Positions 35,537 to 45,021 of a stretch of 64,000 nucleotides of DNA are shown here, piece by piece. The notes below the pieces were generated by a model. That model was not told where the DNA came from. It did not search any database and saw only the letters and a program-made list of their open reading frames with translations. The DNA is taken from NCBI RefSeq assembly GCF_021631985.1, contig NZ_CP070226.1, positions 124,001 to 188,000 of the forward strand. The letters run 5' to 3'. The DNA comes from Sandaracinus amylolyticus. Lineage in GTDB: Bacteria > Myxococcota_A > Polyangia > Polyangiales > Sandaracinaceae. Position 1 is the stretch's first letter. Each line of letters begins with the position of its first letter. The translations under genes were made by a program, and so were the position numbers.

Positions 35537-38500
35537 GTGGCATCTACCCTGGAATCGTTCGCTCATGCGAGCACGCGATTCGTCGCTCTTGCATCTCTCG
35601 CGATCGCTCTCGCGAGTTGCTCTCGTCCCACCGCGATTCGTGTGCACGTGACGTCCTCGCTTGCGGTGCCGGCCCAGGTCGACGCGCTCGAGGTCAGGGT
35701 TGTCGGGACGACGGCGTCCAGTCTTCGCGATCAGCGATTCGCACTGACGCGCGGCTTTCCACACACGTTCGACATCCTGCCGGGCGCGGCGGAGCACGAG
35801 AGCGTTCAGATCACGATCGTCGCGCGCCGCGGTGGGAGCGAGAACGTCCGGGTGCTGCGGCGAGTCGTCCGCGCCGCGTTCGTGTCGGGCACCGTTCAGG
35901 ACGTCAGCGTCGAGCTGAGCCCGGACTGCATCGATGTCGAGTGCCCCGAAGGCATCGACTGCGTGCTGGGGACGTGCGAGCGACCCATCGAGCGATGCGA
36001 GGATGCCAGTCAGTGCGATGATGGCATCGACTGCACGGTCGACCGCTGCGAGGACATGATCTGTCGACACGACGTCGACAGCTCCATCTGCGAGGTCGGC
36101 ACCACGTGCGACCCGATTGACGGTTGTCCGGGGCGTGCATGCCTCGATGACGTGACGTGCGACGACGGAGCGGCGTGCAACGGCGAGGAGCGATGCGTCG
36201 ACGGCCGCTGCGCGCCCGGCACCGCGATCGACTGCGACGACCGCGACGAATGCACCACCGATCGCTGCCAGAACGAGCTAAACGGCGAGTGCGCGCACGT
36301 CACCCGCGACGCCGACGCGGACGGGCACGGAGACGCTCTGTGTCCCGCGATCGGCGGCGCGTCCGCGGACGACTGTAACGACTCGAACGTGATGGTGTTC
36401 CCGGGCTCTCCCGAGACCTGCAACGGGCTCGACGACGACTGCGATCAGCAGTGCGATCAGGAATTCGAGTGCTGTCGCGGCGAGACGCGCACGTGCTCGA
36501 CGGCGTGCGGCACCGTGGGTGTCGAGACCTGCACGAGCGAGTGTGGGTGGAGCGAGTGCACCGCGCCGGCCGAGGCATGCAATGCAGTGGACGACGACTG
36601 CGACGGGAGCACCGACGAGGACTTCGGTTGCGTGCCCGGCGAAACCGACTCGTGTCGAACGCTGTGCGGATCCACTGGTCAATGGGCCTGCAGCGCGTCC
36701 TGCACGTGGGGCCCGGAGTGCGCCCCGCCGGTCGAGACGTGCAACGGAGTCGACGACGACTGCGACGCAGTCGCCGACGACGGATTCAACTGTGCGCGCG
36801 GCAGTGATCGGGCCTGCACGACGTCATGCGGAACACCCGGCCGCGAAGCGTGCCTCGATGGGTGCGGGGCGTACGGCGCGTGCGTCGCCATCGAGGGCTG
36901 CAACGGAGTCGATGACGACTGCGACTCGCGCGTCGACGAGACGGTCGAGTGTGCGGTCGCCGCGACGGAGCGGTGCACGACGACATGCGGGAGCCAGGGC
37001 ACGCGTCGCTGCGACGCGAGCTGCCGCTGGGAATCCTGCGAGCCTCCGGCCGAGATCTGCAACGGAGAGGACGAGGACTGCGACGGCGCTCCCGACGACG
37101 GATTCACGTGCGTGCCGGGCTCCACGCGGACCTGCGCGACGAACTGCGGGACGACCGGCGTCAGCACGTGCACGAACGGGTGCGAGTGGGGTGCGTGCAC
37201 GCCGCCGCCCGAGGTCTGCAACGGCCGCGACGATAACTGCACGGGAGGTTGCGACGAGACGTCGATGTGCTGCGCGGGCTCGACCGTGACGTGCGAGACG
37301 ACCTGCGGATCGACGGGCACGTACGCCTGCAGCGGCACATGCACGCCGGGCGCGTGCATTCCTCCAGCCGAGACCTGCAACGGGCTCGACGACGACTGCG
37401 ACGGCACCTGCGACAACGGCTCGACGTGCTGTGCCGGACGCGTCGGTACGTGTGTGACGTCGTGTGGCTCGTCGGGCACGCGTGTCTGCTCTGCGACCTG
37501 CGGCTGGCCCTCGAGCTGCACGCCGCCCAGCGAAATCTGCAACGGACAGGACGACGACTGCGACGGAGTTGCGGACGACGGATTCGGCTGCATCGCCGGA
37601 ACGACGGCGGCGTGCACGACGAGCTGCGGCACGGCGGGCACCCGGAGCTGTGGCGCGACGTGCACGTTGTCGGCGACCTGCACGCCGCCGGGCGAGACGT
37701 GCAACGGATTCGACGACAACTGTGACGGAGTCGCCGACGACGGTTGCTCCGGATGCGTGGCGTGCAGCGGCGCGACGTCCGTGACGGGACCGGGCGGGCG
37801 TTATTCTCTCACCCTGTCCGGTTCAGGTTCACACACCGGCTCGTGCGGAAGTACCGGTGGCCCCGAGCGCACGTTGACGCTGACGCTCGGCTCCGCTTCC
37901 GACGTATTCATCACGACGCATGCTGCGCTCGGCGTGAACACCACGATTTACGTGCGGCGCTGCGCGTGCGGCGGCACGGAGGTCTCGTGCAACGATGACG
38001 CGGACGGACTGCCGACCTCGATGTTGCACCTCACCAATCTCGCAGCTGGGACGTACCAGCTCTTCGTCGACACCCCCGCTGGCACCACCGCGACGGTACC
38101 TGTGGACATCTACGTCAGTCCGGTCGGAACGGAGTCCGACCGATGCGGCAATCCGACGTTCGTGCCGCTCGGCTCGAGCACGCGCGGCACGACGGTGGGA
38201 TTTACGCACAACTACGATCTCCACTATGCCGACGGCAGCGATTGTCCCTACGCCGGATCGGGCAACGGACCGGATCGCGTCTTCTACTTCGTCGTGCCCA
38301 GTCCACAGACGTTGACGGTCAGCGGCTACAACTCCGAAACGGATTTTGATGCGGTCATTTACCTGCGGTCGATCTGCGAGAACCCGACGCCGGAGCAGAC
38401 TGCGACGAACCAGCTCGCGTGCGCGGACGACGTGGGCACACCGCCCGACGGCACATGGGGCGGATGCGCATGGCAGCGACCCACGCTGACGCGCACGTTC

Positions 38501-38587
38501 CAGCCGGGCCTCTACTACGTGTTCGTCGACAGCGGGCAGCTCGCGAGCTGCCAATCCGGGCCGTTCCGACTCGACGTCGGACCGTGA
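35537..38587 (+). CDS. MopE-like Cys/Asp-repeat surface lipoprotein
   Basis: About 1016 residues from a GTG at 35537, which gives a lipoprotein signal (FVALASLAIALASCSRP; lipobox ALASC). After a beta domain comes a Cys-rich part (CDDGIDCTVDRCEDMICRHD). Nine repeats of the type CNGxDDDCDGxxDDGFxC then follow, the Asp/Cys motif of MopE-type putative metal-binding modules. Two C-terminal beta domains follow (LTLTLGSASDVFITTHAALG; FYFVVPSPQTLTVSGYNSET), similar to bacterial pre-peptidase-type sandwiches. Calcium or copper binding is plausible from the family. The next gene, a PP2C phosphatase, starts nine bases later. Confidence 0.88.
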   Translation: MASTLESFAHASTRFVALASLAIALASCSRPTAIRVHVTSSLAVPAQVDALEVRVVGTTASSLRDQRFALTRGFPHTFDILPGAAEHESVQITIVARRGGSENVRVLRRVVRAAFVSGTVQDVSVELSPDCIDVECPEGIDCVLGTCERPIERCEDASQCDDGIDCTVDRCEDMICRHDVDSSICEVGTTCDPIDGCPGRACLDDVTCDDGAACNGEERCVDGRCAPGTAIDCDDRDECTTDRCQNELNGECAHVTRDADADGHGDALCPAIGGASADDCNDSNVMVFPGSPETCNGLDDDCDQQCDQEFECCRGETRTCSTACGTVGVETCTSECGWSECTAPAEACNAVDDDCDGSTDEDFGCVPGETDSCRTLCGSTGQWACSASCTWGPECAPPVETCNGVDDDCDAVADDGFNCARGSDRACTTSCGTPGREACLDGCGAYGACVAIEGCNGVDDDCDSRVDETVECAVAATERCTTTCGSQGTRRCDASCRWESCEPPAEICNGEDEDCDGAPDDGFTCVPGSTRTCATNCGTTGVSTCTNGCEWGACTPPPEVCNGRDDNCTGGCDETSMCCAGSTVTCETTCGSTGTYACSGTCTPGACIPPAETCNGLDDDCDGTCDNGSTCCAGRVGTCVTSCGSSGTRVCSATCGWPSSCTPPSEICNGQDDDCDGVADDGFGCIAGTTAACTTSCGTAGTRSCGATCTLSATCTPPGETCNGFDDNCDGVADDGCSGCVACSGATSVTGPGGRYSLTLSGSGSHTGSCGSTGGPERTLTLTLGSASDVFITTHAALGVNTTIYVRRCACGGTEVSCNDDADGLPTSMLHLTNLAAGTYQLFVDTPAGTTATVPVDIYVSPVGTESDRCGNPTFVPLGSSTRGTTVGFTHNYDLHYADGSDCPYAGSGNGPDRVFYFVVPSPQTLTVSGYNSETDFDAVIYLRSICENPTPEQTATNQLACADDVGTPPDGTWGGCAWQRPTLTRTFQPGLYYVFVDSGQLASCQSGPFRLDVGP

Positions 38588-38595
38588 GGGCGAGC

Positions 38596-39369
38596 ATGTC
38601 GAGGGCACTCGGTCCGATTCTCACGACCGCGTCGTCGTGTTGCCAGTCGAGCAGCGCAACGCATCCCGGACGCCGCCGCACGAATGAGGATGCTTGCTGT
38701 GCCGACGACGCGTCGGGCCTCTTCGTCGTCGCCGATGGACTGGGTGGTTACGACGGAGGCGAAATCGCGTCGCGCATCGTGGTGGAGACGCTCTCGGAGC
38801 AATTGGCTGATCACGCCCCGATTCGCGCCCGGACCCATCCGCTCGACGACGCGGCGTTCGCGTGCCTCCAGCTCGATCACGCGATCCGAGTTGCGCATCG
38901 CCGGATCTGTGCGCGCCAGAGCGGGCGCATCGCGGAGATGGGCTCGACCGTCGCGGCGCTACTGCTCGGTCGCACGTACGTGGTGATCGCGCACGTCGGC
39001 GATAGCCGTGTCTACCGGTGGCGCAATGGTCGGATCGAGCGCATGACGCGCGATCACACGTTCGCCGAGTCCGGGGCAGGTTCGCTGCCGCTCGCAGCGA
39101 ACGGCGGCGTGCCACCTTCGCCGCATATGCTCACGCGCGCGCTCGGCGTCGACGGGCAGAGTGTCGCGGACGGCCGCGTCGAGATGATCGAGCCAGGCGA
39201 TCGCTACCTGATCCTGTCCGACGGCGTCCTCGACGTCCTCACCGACGAAGCGATCGAGGATCGCGCTCGCCGCGAGCCAATCGCGGTGCTCGCGGCCGCG
39301 CTCGTAAACGCGTCGCTCGCCGCGGGCACCCGCGACAACGTCACCGCAGTCTGCGTGGAGCTCGCGTGA
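38596..39369 (+). CDS. PP2C-family protein phosphatase
   Basis: 257 residues from the ATG at 38596. PP2C motifs are in order: RTNEDACCADDASGLFVVAD (Asp metal ligand), DGLGGYDGGEIAS, MGSTVAALLLG, VIAHVGDSRVYRWRNG, RYLILSDGVLDVLTDEAI and AGTRDNVTAVCVE. The two-metal site therefore looks intact. It is expected to dephosphorylate Ser/Thr residues and is the natural antagonist of the kinase encoded 3 kb away. It is co-transcribed with the MopE-like gene. Confidence 0.93.
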   Translation: MSRALGPILTTASSCCQSSSATHPGRRRTNEDACCADDASGLFVVADGLGGYDGGEIASRIVVETLSEQLADHAPIRARTHPLDDAAFACLQLDHAIRVAHRRICARQSGRIAEMGSTVAALLLGRTYVVIAHVGDSRVYRWRNGRIERMTRDHTFAESGAGSLPLAANGGVPPSPHMLTRALGVDGQSVADGRVEMIEPGDRYLILSDGVLDVLTDEAIEDRARREPIAVLAAALVNASLAAGTRDNVTAVCVELA

Positions 39370-39604
39370 CGAGCGCGCGACGGTCGGCGGCGACGGCGAC
39401 ACCGCGCCCGTGCGCGCCATCTGCATCGCGCGGGCGCCTGGACTGGGCACGTGCGTTGCCGTTTGTGCGAACTGCGTGTGTTCAGTGCGCTGCGTCGAAA
39501 CGCGGCTGCCGTCATGCGCGTTCGCGAGCCCGTCGTGACCAACAGGCCTCGACCGATCGTCGCGTTCACCGCGCGGGTGGCGAGGAGATTCGGAGTCCGC
39601 ACTC

Positions 39605-41287
39605 ATGATGTTCTCTCGAAGCTGGATTGCGCTGCTGACCGCTGCGTTCACCACGGGATTCGCGCTCTGCGTGGTTGCAGTGCGCACCATCGATCGCGGT
39701 GCGGAACGTGCCGTCGAGCAGACCCTGCGAGGCGACGCGGCCCACGTGCGCGAGTGGATCGCGGACGACCGAGCTCAGCTCGATGCCATCGAGTCGATCG
39801 CGTCCGCACCGGACATCCGCGCGCTCCTCCGCGAGGGCGTCGCGCAGGGCTCAACCCTCGACCGCGCCGCGCGTCTGCGCGGCGCGGTCGAGCTCCGCAA
39901 TCGCCAACTCGACGCCGCAGCAGGCGACGTCGTGGTCGTCATCGACGCCGAGCAGCGGATCCTCGCGCAGCTCGGTCTGCCGTCGGGCGACCTGGACGCT
40001 CGCGCGCGGCAGATGTTGCGTGATGCGTCCACCGGACGAACGGGTGGCGATCTCTGGCTGATCGGCGACGACGTTTATCGCGTCACGGCCCGCGCGATCA
40101 TCGAGGGCGAACGCCATCTCGGCACCATCGCTCATGGCGAGCGCGTGGACGAGGCGCTCGCGACCTTGATGGCGACTCGGCTCGGCGAAGCCGGTGTCAC
40201 GATCGTCCGCGGAACGCGCGTCATCGCGAGCGCATCGAGCGGTGGAACCGCGGCCCGCACGCAGACCGCAGAGCTTGAGGCAGTGATCGGCGCTGCGCAC
40301 ACGACCGCTGCTCCGGCCGCCCCGATCCCTGTCGCGACCTCGAACGGAGAGACGGCGCTCTACCAGCCGCTGGGAACCGCGCCGGGATCGGACGTCGGGT
40401 GTGTCGTGAACCGCGTCGTGCCCCGCCTCGCCTCGCCGCTCGCGCTGTTCGGTCGCGTATCGGCATCGGAGTGGCTCGGCGCGCTCGCGTCGATGTCGGG
40501 GAGCGTCCTCGTGGTTTTCACTGTGCTCGCGTTCGCGCTCGGACGCTTCCTGCTGTGGTGGGAGAGCGAACGTCAGCTCGCCGCGTTCCGTGAGTCGACA
40601 CGCCGCCTCGACTCCGGGGAGTGCCTTCAGCTCGACGATGCGATCTTCTCGGGGCCGCTGCGCCTCGCGGCGCGCGACGTGAACGCCGCGATCGAGAAGG
40701 TGCGCGCGGAACGCCTTGCGGAGATGTTCGGGCCAGTGCCCCCTACGACGCCCGCCGTCGCGCCGACCCCGTCGCCCGCAGTGCGTGCCTCGGTGCCAGA
40801 CGCAACGTCGGCCGTGCACGCGACGACGCCCGTCCGTGCGCCCGCTGCAGCGCCCGCAGTCGTGGCGAACGAGGCGAGCGCGGCTGTGATCCCGCCGCGT
40901 ACGACAGTCGACTCCCTGCGATCGACGATCCCATCGATCGCGCTCCTAAACGATCCCGAAGAGGAATCGGAGATCGATCCCGACGAGGACGAGGGATATG
41001 ACGCGACGATGATCGCGCGGCCTTCAGCAGATCTCCTTCGGGCGAGCCGGGACGCACTCGTGCCGCCGGGCGCGGACGCAGCGCTCATGAACGTCTTCGA
41101 GGAGTACGTCGCGACCAAACACCGGCGCGGAGAATCGACGAAGGGCCTGACGTACGAGCGATTCGTGTCGGTGCTCGAGCGGAGTCGTGCGCAATACGTG
41201 CAGTCGCACGGGCCCCGGCGCGTCAACTTCGAAGTCCAGGTGAAGAACGGAAAGACGGTCGTGACCGTCGTCCCCGCAGGGAACTGA
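39605..41287 (+). CDS. Membrane sensor-like protein with MXAN_5187-type C-terminus
   Basis: 560 residues. A first transmembrane helix (WIALLTAAFTTGFALCVVAV) is followed by a ~260-residue periplasmic sensor domain of Cache type (VVVVIDAEQRILAQLGLPSG), a second helix (MSGSVLVVFTVLAFALGRFL) and an HAMP-like juxtamembrane stretch. A long Pro/Ala/Thr linker leads to a conserved C-terminal domain (VFEEYVATKHRRGESTKGLT; GPRRVNFEVQVKNGKTVVTV), which I recognise as the MXAN_5187 C-terminal type seen in myxobacterial signalling proteins. It follows the phosphatase by 235 bases. No kinase or cyclase domain is present. Confidence 0.82.
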   Translation: MMFSRSWIALLTAAFTTGFALCVVAVRTIDRGAERAVEQTLRGDAAHVREWIADDRAQLDAIESIASAPDIRALLREGVAQGSTLDRAARLRGAVELRNRQLDAAAGDVVVVIDAEQRILAQLGLPSGDLDARARQMLRDASTGRTGGDLWLIGDDVYRVTARAIIEGERHLGTIAHGERVDEALATLMATRLGEAGVTIVRGTRVIASASSGGTAARTQTAELEAVIGAAHTTAAPAAPIPVATSNGETALYQPLGTAPGSDVGCVVNRVVPRLASPLALFGRVSASEWLGALASMSGSVLVVFTVLAFALGRFLLWWESERQLAAFRESTRRLDSGECLQLDDAIFSGPLRLAARDVNAAIEKVRAERLAEMFGPVPPTTPAVAPTPSPAVRASVPDATSAVHATTPVRAPAAAPAVVANEASAAVIPPRTTVDSLRSTIPSIALLNDPEEESEIDPDEDEGYDATMIARPSADLLRASRDALVPPGADAALMNVFEEYVATKHRRGESTKGLTYERFVSVLERSRAQYVQSHGPRRVNFEVQVKNGKTVVTVVPAGN

Positions 41288-42161
41288 TTGTTGACGGTCT
41301 CGTAGATCGATGATGGGTGCAGCCTTCTCGCGAGCGTGATGACGTCGCGGTAGGCGGCGCGCAGGATGTGGTACCGGTATCGCGTCGGCGAAGAGAGTGA
41401 CGGGGCCGACGCAGCCACGAGCTCCGCCTTGCTCGAACGTCTTCGTCCCCGCGCGACGGACCCGGCGCGCAGCCGAGCTGCTTCACAACCCCGCGAATCG
41501 AGTGCCCACGCGATGGAGCGCGACGTCGAGACGACGACCACGTTCGAGCGCGGTCTACTTCTGTCGGTCGCACGACCGGAGGAGATCCGGTCGCCGCACC
41601 GATCACGCGCGCAGCGCGCGAGCGGGCGTCGCCCGGTGCGCTCGGCGACGCGCCACGAGGCCAGTCCATCGCCACGCCGCTTTGGAGCGCGTGCACGCTG
41701 TCAGCTCCACGGCATCGAGGCCTGGGCGTATCTGCGCGACGTACGTGAATCTCTTGTCGGTTCGGTTCTGTGATGACGTCGGCTCGGGCGACCGAGTTCG
41801 TGGTCGAGACTACGCGAGCACTGCCACGCGCATCGTCGAGCCCCGGTTGATGAGATCGGACACGCCGGCGGCGGCACGCGCGCGGCGTCTCGTCGCGCGT
41901 GAAGTGTCCACGTCGTCACCGAAGTCCGTCCTGTCCGCTCGGGAGTTGCTCCCGCGCCTCCGCGGGGATTCTCGCGCTACCGTCGCGACAGCCGCGCACG
42001 GAAGCGCGGAGCGCGAACCAGCTGAACTACGGTCGGTTTTACCGTGGCGCAGCGAGCACCCGCTCTACAGTGCGTCGTCGTAAGAAGCTCATCATGCCGT
42101 TGTCGCGCGCGTTCACTCAGGGCGAGCTGCGCCGGAGGAAACGCACGAGAGCTGCCCGGGA
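41288..42161. other. Gene-poor region
   Basis: About 870 bases. All frames are Arg/Ser/Pro-rich with no start, ribosome-binding site or recognisable motif. Nothing supported. Confidence 0.4.
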
Positions 42162-42344
42162 TCAAAGTGCATCGCGGGGTCTGCGAGCGCACGGGTTCTC
42201 CTCATCACATCGGGCGCAGAAGCCGCCGCGCGCGCCCTGTGCGTCACATCCGGGGCACGCGCGCTGCGACCGAGAACCGATCCCTGCGCTGGCGGCTTGG
42301 GACTCGGCCAATGCACCAGTGCGTTGGATTTCATCCATCGACAT
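42162..42344 (-). CDS. Small zinc-ribbon-like protein (tentative)
   Basis: 60 residues starting MSMDEIQRTGALAESQAA with AAAGGATG just upstream. Two CxxC knuckles (CPGCDAQGARGGFCARC) form a plausible zinc ribbon. The short length and lack of recognised relatives keep confidence low; it may be a gene remnant. Confidence 0.35.
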   Translation of the reverse strand: MSMDEIQRTGALAESQAASAGIGSRSQRACPGCDAQGARGGFCARCDEENPCARRPRDAL

Positions 42345-42982
42345 CCTTTCAAAGCCAGACCGCGCTCTTCGATCCTTCCGTCAATGAGAGCGACTGAACG
42401 ACATCGTCGTGAGCGAGACCTCCCCGCGTGCACTCGCCTCGCCCGCACGTGGGCGAGCAAGGCGAGCGGTCGTGGTCGGCCGATTCCGGAGGCGTGGTCG
42501 GCGCACCCGGCGTGCCCTACTGACGCCGAGGACGAGCGGCCGGGCGGTCACTCGAGTTTTTTCGACGCGGCGCACGAGTCGCAGCTCGTTCAGCACGAAT
42601 TCGATTCCGTGCACGCCGCCGGACGACACCGTGTGTTGGCCCGGGTTCACGGTCGCTTTCAGCCGGAATGGCGCATCGAATGCGCCGTAGAGCTCTCGGT
42701 GCGCGGAGACGAAGACCGCAATCGCACCATCGGGTCGCGAGCGGCCCACTCGTTCACGGTCCGGACGAGATCGTCCCCATCATTGCGATCGCGCGTTCGA
42801 TCCCACCGTCGTGCTCGCTCATACGCAACGCATCCTCTCACCGCGCTGACACCGGAGCATGCACGACGGTCGATGCGTTGAGCTGCGCGAGCGCGCGGCC
42901 GGCGGCGTCCCAAATCGAGCCGAGCTCGTGCTCGAGCAGGCGGACGTTCGATGCTGCGGCACGACGCGCGATCCGCTAACGC
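42345..42982. other. Degenerate region with one coding-like stretch
   Basis: Between the zinc-ribbon candidate and the Cys-rich gene. A minus-strand frame around 42540-42749 (AIAVFVSAHRELYGAFDAPF; NPGQHTVSSGGVHGIEFVLN) has natural residue use, but it has no good start and decays into Arg-rich sequence. Probably a lost gene. Confidence 0.35.
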
Positions 42983-43897
42983 TCACTCCACAACGCACTG
43001 GCTGGCGCGACACACGAACGGCGCGGCGCACTCGTGATCGTGCGGGCATAGTCCGCCACGCCGCTGCGGCGCGAGGCACCGCTCCGACTCGCCGATCTCC
43101 TCCGAGCGACACACGCCGCTCGCGCAGTCGTTGACGCCCCATGCGAGCGGATCGCACTCCTGGCCGAACGGGATGAGCGCGCAGCGTCCGTCGATGCACG
43201 CCCCGAGCGCGTACGGAGTGCTCGCGTCGCACGCATCGCCGATCACGCGCGACTCTACGCAGCGCCCGTCCACGCAGCGCGAACCCGCGACGCACGCCGA
43301 GTCGCGCTCGCACGCGCTCGAGGCGCGCACGATGGCGATGCACGTGTCGACGACACACCGCGCGCCCGGAGCGCATCCGATTGACGGATCGCATCGCTCG
43401 CCAATCGCGGCGGGCGCGACGCATCGGCCACGGCCAGCGCCGTCCTCGGCCGCGCAGACCAGACCGTCCGCACAATCGTCGATGCCGAGCTCGAGGGGCT
43501 GCCTGATGCACGCTGCGCCATCGGGCCGCGGGCGCTGGCACCGTCGCCCGTCGCTGTGCTCGCCGATCATGCACACGAGACCGGCCGCGCAGCTCGGGGC
43601 GCCGCGCGTGGCGTTGCACTCGGTGAACAGCAGGCCGCAGAGATCTTCGGTGCAGAGCGCGCCCTCCTCACCGAGCTCCACGCACGCGCCCGCGACGCAG
43701 CTCGCGCCGGGTTCGCAGTCGTAGAACCCGGAGCACGGCTCGCCGAGCACCAACCGCCGCGCGCAGCGGCGCGCGCGCGCATCGCAGACCAGGCCTTCGG
43801 CGCACGCGGTGTGGAACGGGACCGGATCGCAGGCGCGGGTTCCAATCGCTGAGCGACGCTCCTGCGCATGTGAGAAGATCGAGAAACGCGACGCCAT
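42983..43897 (-). CDS. Cys-rich repeat protein
   Basis: 304 residues. Repeated units of ~30 residues carry three or four Cys each: [58 protein letters not shown] and GSRCVDGRCVESRVIGDAC. This resembles the Dickkopf/EGF-like Cys-rich repeats of myxobacterial surface proteins. The start at 43897 (MASRFSIFSHAQERRSAIG) gives no signal peptide, so either the true N-terminus is lost by mutation or the start is wrong. A dyad-containing repeat lies ~140 bases upstream. Confidence 0.72.
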   Translation of the reverse strand: MASRFSIFSHAQERRSAIGTRACDPVPFHTACAEGLVCDARARRCARRLVLGEPCSGFYDCEPGASCVAGACVELGEEGALCTEDLCGLLFTECNATRGAPSCAAGLVCMIGEHSDGRRCQRPRPDGAACIRQPLELGIDDCADGLVCAAEDGAGRGRCVAPAAIGERCDPSIGCAPGARCVVDTCIAIVRASSACERDSACVAGSRCVDGRCVESRVIGDACDASTPYALGACIDGRCALIPFGQECDPLAWGVNDCASGVCRSEEIGESERCLAPQRRGGLCPHDHECAAPFVCRASQCVVE

Positions 43898-44032
43898 CGA
43901 GCTTCGAAAGCCTCATCCAGCGTGTTCGACCGCCCTCATCCAGCGTGCGCCGAAACCATTTCCATTGTTAGCGAGCAGGTCGGTTGATGGATATCGAGCG
44001 CTGATCGCTCACCGTGACACGCCGTGTGAGCG

Positions 44033-44095
44033 GGCCTGTTGTGGAAACCGCAACAGTGCGGTCTCGTCGTCACACGCCGCGGCCGATCGCGCGCA
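44033..44095. repeat. Dyad-containing repeat, copy 2 (dyad CTGTTG-N9-CAACAG at 44036-44056)
   Basis: The dyad has perfect six-base arms and overlaps a second hairpin, ACCGCA...TGCGGT (44047-44062). Sequence continues to CCGCGGCCGATCGCG as at 13871-13930. It lies 139 bases before the start of the Cys-rich gene. Confidence 0.5.
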
Positions 44096-44348
44096 CGGCC
44101 TCGTCGTGCGCACGAATCCCGTCGTGGCCGCGATCGATCGCACGAACCTACGGAGCAGCTTCCGGAGCGTCGCGAGAGCGCGCTCACGGCCGAGTCGGCG
44201 AATGCGGAAACGCGACGCGCTTCACCGCGCAGGCGATCCGGACCGGCCGGCACTGGCCCAGCACGTGCTCCTCTAGCCGCTTGGCGAGTGCGTTGACTGT
44301 GCGACCCCCGAGCGTTACTCGGCGCACTCGCCGCTACAGAGCTTCTGC

Positions 44349-44517
44349 GTGGGATCCGCTATTCGGGCGATGGCCGCGATCATCCTGGCGCTCGCCGTCG
44401 GCTGCGGAGGCGGCGGGACCGCCGACCCGATCTGCGCGAGCGTCGCTGTCGAGCTGACCAATCCGCATTTGCAGGCCCTCAACGGCTCGGACATCCAAGA
44501 ATCGCAAGGAGAACGAG
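44349..44517 (+). pseudogene. Lipoprotein N-terminal fragment
   Basis: A GTG-started lipoprotein signal (AMAAIILALAVGCGGGG) is followed by ~30 residues with coding character (DPICASVAVELTNPHLQALN), after which the frame runs into the next gene and becomes low quality. Probably the stump of a lipoprotein gene. Confidence 0.45.
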
Positions 44518-44739
44518 ATGATTGGCGCAGTGGTCATGACACTGGCGTTCGTGGCGTGGACGGTGATCAACGGCGCGATCGCGATCGGCCGTCCCATCGG
44601 GACGTTTCGCCAGGTGAAAGTGCTCGCGATCTTCACGCTGCTCCCGCAGCCCTGGGATCGCGTCGTGGGCGCCGGGGTAAACGTGCTCCTGGGTTTGTTC
44701 GGGGTCGGAATCTACGTGAAGTACGTGCTGCTGGGCTGA
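44518..44739 (+). CDS. Small two-helix membrane protein
   Basis: 73 residues with a strong AAGGAGAA site before the ATG. Hydrophobic segments MTLAFVAWTVINGAIAIG and AGVNVLLGLFGVGIYVKYVL flank a short loop (FRQVKVLAIFTLLPQPWDRV). The family is not recognised; it looks like an inner-membrane protein of unknown role. Confidence 0.68.
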   Translation: MIGAVVMTLAFVAWTVINGAIAIGRPIGTFRQVKVLAIFTLLPQPWDRVVGAGVNVLLGLFGVGIYVKYVLLG

Positions 44740-44742
44740 GCG

Positions 44743-44960
44743 CGGATAGGGGCGCGCCTGCGCGTCCCGCTGCGCATCGAGAGCGCGCGAGATCTGGAGC
44801 GCGTGCACGCGATCGCGATCCCCGAGTGGATCCAGCGGACTAGCGAGGCGAGGACGCGCGACGAGCGGCGGTGCGCCGAGCTCGCGTGGCTCGAGCTGCG
44901 CGACGCGGTCGCGCCCCGTCTCAACTTCGCGCAGATCGCCTCGCCTGTCTTTGGCCGCGC
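44743..44960 (+). pseudogene. Gene fragment of unknown family
   Basis: A coding-like stretch without its own start (VHAIAIPEWIQRTSEARTRD; AELAWLELRDAVAPRLNFAQ) ends abruptly where the minus-strand winged-helix gene begins to overlap. No family assigned. Confidence 0.35.
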
Positions 44961-45021
44961 CATGCCCACCAGCTCCTCGCGACCGGGCGATGCTGTCGCG
45001 TTGCGGGTCCTCGACCGATCT

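Noticed and set aside
36400-37750. CRISPR-like regular spacing of repeats
   Set aside because: The repeats are codon-level repeats of the CNGxDDDCDG protein motif inside a long open frame, with no conserved palindromic direct repeat or spacers.
41397-42083. 228-residue plus-strand frame
   Set aside because: Arg/Ala/Ser-rich composition typical of non-coding frames in GC-rich DNA; no supporting signal.
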